From Alteraurantiacibacter buctensis (GTDB lineage: Bacteria; Pseudomonadota; Alphaproteobacteria; Sphingomonadales; Sphingomonadaceae), in the NCBI RefSeq assembly GCF_009827655.1, contig NZ_WTYV01000002.1, forward strand, positions 372,657 through 436,656: a DNA stretch of 64,000 bases, written 5' to 3'. A program made the translations under genes and the position numbers. Shown piece after piece: positions 61,178 to 64,000 of this stretch. Position 1 is the first letter of the stretch. Each line of letters begins with the position of its first letter. Below the pieces are notes generated by a model. That model saw only the letters and a program-made list of their open reading frames with translations, was not told where the DNA came from and did no database searches.

Positions 61178-62050
61178 ATGACCGACCAGCCCTGGCAAGA
61201 CGGCCACTGGACCAGTGCCGACGGCCTCAAGCTGCATTACCGTGACTATGCCGGCCCGGCAGACCGGCCCGCACTGCTGTGCCTGCCGGGACTGACCCGC
61301 AATGCCCGCGATTTCGAGCCGCTGGCGGAACGCTTCGCGGGCGAATGGCGGATCATCGCGGTGGACTTTCGCGGGCGGGGTGACAGTGACTATGCCAAGG
61401 ACACCGCCACCTATGTCCCGGCAACCTATGTAGCCGACATGCTGGCCTTCATGGAGCAGGTGCAGCCCGGCCCGGTGGTGACGGTGGGGACATCGCTGGG
61501 CGGGATCGTCTCTGTGCTGCTGGCCAATGTCGCCCCGCAGCACTTTGCCGGCATGATCATCAACGACATCGGCCCGGTGATCGAACCGGCGGGACTGGAC
61601 CGGATCCGCGATCACGTGGGGCAGGGGCGCAGCTATCCCACCTGGATGCACGCCGCCCGCGCGCTGAAGGAGATGAGCGGCGAGATCTACCCCGACTATG
61701 GCGTGGCCGACTGGCTGCGCTTCGCCAAGCGGCTGATGGTGATCACCAATGGCGGGCGCATCGGCCTGGATTACGACATGCGCATTGCCGAGCCGTTCGC
61801 GGCGGCGGCGGACCAGCCGCCGGTGGATCTGTGGCCGATGTTCGGCAACCTGCCGCCCGTGCCCAAGCTTGTGCTGCGTGGTGCCCTGTCCGACCTGCTC
61901 TCTGCCGAGACGCTGAAGGCCATGCCCAAGGCGATGGGGCAGACGCAGGTGCTTACGGTGAAGCGCGTGGGCCACGTGCCCACACTGGAAGAACCCGAAG
62001 TGCAGGCCGCCATCGCCGACCTGCTCGAAAAGGTGCTGGTCGCACAATGA
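61178..62050 (+). CDS. Alpha/beta-fold hydrolase
   Basis: The protein has 290 residues from ATG 61178 (MTDQPWQDGHWTSADGLKLH). ALLCLPGLTRNARDFEPLAERF and VDFRGRGDSDYAKD are fold marks; the nucleophile is in VGTSLGGIVSVLLAN and the late His in VGHVPTLEEPE. It probably hydrolyses a small ester. Its stop overlaps the glycosyltransferase start (ATGA). Confidence 0.9.
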   Translation: MTDQPWQDGHWTSADGLKLHYRDYAGPADRPALLCLPGLTRNARDFEPLAERFAGEWRIIAVDFRGRGDSDYAKDTATYVPATYVADMLAFMEQVQPGPVVTVGTSLGGIVSVLLANVAPQHFAGMIINDIGPVIEPAGLDRIRDHVGQGRSYPTWMHAARALKEMSGEIYPDYGVADWLRFAKRLMVITNGGRIGLDYDMRIAEPFAAAADQPPVDLWPMFGNLPPVPKLVLRGALSDLLSAETLKAMPKAMGQTQVLTVKRVGHVPTLEEPEVQAAIADLLEKVLVAQ

Positions 62051-63198
62051 GCGAGCAGACCCCGCGCATCCTGCACATCCATTCCACCTTCGATCCCGGG
62101 GGCAAGGAAGTGCGCACCGTGCGCCTGATCAACATGTGGGGGAAGGCGGCCGAGCACGCCATCGTCTCGGGCGATCTTGACCGGCGCGGCGCGGCGGCGC
62201 TGCTCAGCCCTAAGATCAAGGTCCGCTGGCCCAAGTTTCCGCCGTTGAGCGGGGGCCTGTCGCTGGGCCGGCTGAAGGCGATCGGGCAGGCGATGGCCGG
62301 GTATGACCTGATCTGCACCTACAACTGGGGCGCGATGGACGCGGTGATGGCCCACACGCTGTTTGCCGACATGTTCAAGCTGCCCCCGCTGGTCCACCAC
62401 GAGGACGGCTTCAACGAGGACGAGGCGGGCGGCCTCAAGCGGCGGCGCAACTGGTATCGCCGCATCGCCCTGGGCCGCAGCGGGGCGCTGGTGGTGCCAA
62501 GCAAGACGCTGGAGCGGATCGCGCTGGAAACCTGGGTGCAGCCGCGCGCCCGTGTGCGCCGCATCGCCAACGGCATCGACACCCGCGCCTTTGCCGCCCC
62601 AGTGGCGCGGGACGTGCTGCCGGGCCTCATCAAGCGCAAGGACGAATTCTGGATTGGTTCGCTGGCGGGCCTGCGGGCAGTCAAGAACCTCGATGCCCTG
62701 ATCCGCGTGATGCCCCGGCTGGAGCCGGACTGGCATCTGGTGATCGCCGGGGAAGGGCCGGAGCGCGCGCACCTGGAACAGCTCGCCATCGAGATGAAGG
62801 TGGAGGACCGCGTCCACCTGCCCGGCTTCGTCAGGGATCCGGCCAAGCTGGTGGGCCTGTTCGACCTGTTCGCGCTGTCATCCCACTCCGAACAGTTCCC
62901 GATCAGCGTGGTGGAGGCGATGGCCGCGGGCCTGCCGGTGGTGGCCCCCCGCGTGGGTGACATTGCCGACATGGTTGCCAGCGACAACGGCCCGCTGCTC
63001 TATACCCCGGGCGACGAGGAGGAGCTGTTCCAGGTGTTGTGGAAGGTCACCGGCCTGCCCAGGGAGATGAAGCGCATCGGCCAGGCCAACCGCGCCAAGG
63101 CCCGTGCCGAATTCGACCAGCAGGGGATGAGCGACCGCTATCGGGCACTCTACTGGGGCCTGATGGGCCGCAACCGGCCGGCCACCCCCGGGGCCTGA
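62047..63198 (+). CDS. Glycosyltransferase family 4
   Basis: The protein has 383 residues with a GT-B fold. HIHSTFDPGGKEVRTVRLIN at the start is the acceptor side; IGSLAGLRAVKNLDALIRV, VIAGEGPERAHLEQLA and SSHSEQFPISVVEAMAAGLPVV form the nucleotide-sugar site with the conserved Glu. The sugar and acceptor are unknown, probably in lipid or exopolysaccharide metabolism. It is coupled to the upstream hydrolase. Confidence 0.9.
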   Translation: MSEQTPRILHIHSTFDPGGKEVRTVRLINMWGKAAEHAIVSGDLDRRGAAALLSPKIKVRWPKFPPLSGGLSLGRLKAIGQAMAGYDLICTYNWGAMDAVMAHTLFADMFKLPPLVHHEDGFNEDEAGGLKRRRNWYRRIALGRSGALVVPSKTLERIALETWVQPRARVRRIANGIDTRAFAAPVARDVLPGLIKRKDEFWIGSLAGLRAVKNLDALIRVMPRLEPDWHLVIAGEGPERAHLEQLAIEMKVEDRVHLPGFVRDPAKLVGLFDLFALSSHSEQFPISVVEAMAAGLPVVAPRVGDIADMVASDNGPLLYTPGDEEELFQVLWKVTGLPREMKRIGQANRAKARAEFDQQGMSDRYRALYWGLMGRNRPATPGA

Positions 63199-63253
63199 GG
63201 CCACTTCATCGGCGGTTCACCCTTTCGGGGACAGGTTCGATTCATCAATTGAA

Positions 63254-63281
63254 TAACAGCGCGCCAACCCGTAACAGCGCG
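63254..63281 (+). repeat. Direct repeat upstream of the TPR gene
   Basis: TAACAGCGCG occurs at 63254-63263 and again at 63272-63281, an 18-bp period, within the 115-nt gap before the YfgM-like gene. It may be a regulator site or chance. Confidence 0.3.
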
Positions 63282-63313
63282 ACGAACCGATTTTCCCTAT
63301 TTTGCAGACGAAC

Positions 63314-64000
63314 GTGGCAACAACACCCAACGATCCCGCCCAGCCAAGCAAGGCCGAAGAGCAGCGCCTGCGCGAACAGCAGGTGCTGATGCGCGAGGTG
63401 GACGAAGCCGTCCGCAACGACGAGGTGGCCAACGCCTGGAAGCAGTACGGCAAGCCGCTGATCGCCGGCGTGGTCCTGGGGCTGGCGGCCTTCGGTGGCT
63501 ACCTGTTCTGGCAGGGCCGGCAGGAAGCGGCGAAGGAAGAACAGTCCGAAGCGCTGGTCCAGGCGATGGACGAGCTGACTGCCGGCAACTTCGACGTGGC
63601 CGATCGCGAGCTGGCCGTGGTGGGTGACGATGACGGCAGCGCGCCCGGCACCCGCGCCTCCGCCCTGATGCTGCGTGCGGCCATCGCGCTGGAGCAGGAC
63701 CGGGTGAACGATGCCGTCGCCCTCTATGACCGCGTGGTCAACGACGAGGACGCGCCCGCCCCGCTGCGCGATGCCAGCCTGGTGCGGCTGGTTTCGGCCA
63801 ATTTCGACAACATGGACAAGCAGCAGGTGATCGACCGCCTGCGCCCGCTGGCCACCCCGGGTAACCCCTGGTTCGGCAGCGCGGGCGAACTGGTGGCCCA
63901 CGCCTACCTCGAGCAGAACAAGCCCGACCAGGCCGGTCCGCTGCTGGTGCAGATTGCCAAGGACGAAGACGTGCCCGAAACCGTGCGTGCCCGGGTTCGC
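63314..64000 (+). CDS. YfgM-like tetratricopeptide membrane protein (partial, 3' end missing)
   Basis: The frame is open from GTG 63314 to the window end, 229 residues. It begins MATTPNDPAQPSKAEEQRLR, has a cytoplasmic NDEVANAWKQYGKPLIAG segment and one membrane helix (IAGVVLGLAAFGGYLFW), then TPR-like helices (ALMLRAAIALEQDRVNDAVA, SAGELVAHAYLEQNKPDQAG). This is the TPR_21/YfgM layout, a periplasmic chaperone linked to SecYEG. In related genomes bamB and der follow it. The start codon is GTG, with no ATG nearby. Confidence 0.85.
   Translation, partial: MATTPNDPAQPSKAEEQRLREQQVLMREVDEAVRNDEVANAWKQYGKPLIAGVVLGLAAFGGYLFWQGRQEAAKEEQSEALVQAMDELTAGNFDVADRELAVVGDDDGSAPGTRASALMLRAAIALEQDRVNDAVALYDRVVNDEDAPAPLRDASLVRLVSANFDNMDKQQVIDRLRPLATPGNPWFGSAGELVAHAYLEQNKPDQAGPLLVQIAKDEDVPETVRARVR

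Noticed and set aside
1-64000. CRISPR array, prophage or insertion sequence
   Set aside because: No regularly spaced repeats, Cas, integrase, transposase or phage structural genes are visible on either strand.

Overview
The window is chromosomal DNA from a GC-rich alphaproteobacterium, most likely a member of the Sphingomonadales (Sphingomonadaceae or Erythrobacteraceae). That assignment is inferred from gene content: serC-serA, hisZ near purA, a ctaC-ctaD-ctaB-ctaG-ctaE-surf1-thrC block, a pseudo-receiver MarR-type regulator and several small sphingomonad-type hypothetical proteins. Genes are densely packed, with many 4-nt stop/start overlaps and frequent GTG and TTG starts. I see no phage, insertion sequence or CRISPR array.

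Layout. 1-3.7 kb: the end of an Anbu-type operon (circularly permuted ATP-grasp, alpha-E, transglutaminase, proteasome-like protease). 3.9-5.3 kb: a LuxR-type regulator with a degenerate receiver and a convergent extensin-like lipoprotein. 5.5-8.4 kb: serC and serA behind a candidate serC leader RNA. 8.5-13.8 kb: hisZ, trhO, an esterase, small hypotheticals and purA. 13.8-15.4 kb: a gene broken by an in-frame TGA, then a MarR-type regulator.

15.5-22.1 kb is the accessory island and the most interesting region. It is a lasso-peptide-type RiPP cluster: a 45-residue precursor easily missed by gene callers (16450-16587, minus), an Stf0-type sulfotransferase, two separate PqqD-like recognition proteins, an asparagine-synthetase-like cyclase without the N-terminal Cys, a transglutaminase-fold leader peptidase, a nucleotidyltransferase and an HPr-kinase-like protein. 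It ends about 40 bp from a tRNA-Val gene. No transporter or isopeptidase is visible. The precursor core is atypical.

22.2-30.7 kb: a quinoprotein dehydrogenase with a TlpA-like thioredoxin; argH, a small lipoprotein, lysA and a CysG-N protein; then two proteins of unknown function. 30.8-36.3 kb: a tight minus-strand operon pyrE-pdxJ-acpS-lepB-AI-2E transporter-DUF3089-ruvX. 36.4-45.2 kb: the aa3 cytochrome oxidase locus followed by thrC and a methyltransferase. 45.3-52.3 kb: secreted and membrane hypotheticals, folB-moaA-moaD-moaE, a small membrane protein behind a perfect FNR-type box, and rplU-rpmA with strong terminator hairpins. 52.3-64 kb: GNAT, a TetR regulator divergent from a metal-dependent hydrolase over a palindromic operator, ygfZ, pyrC, rarD, astD, selO, a hydrolase-glycosyltransferase pair, and the start of a YfgM-like TPR protein cut by the window end.
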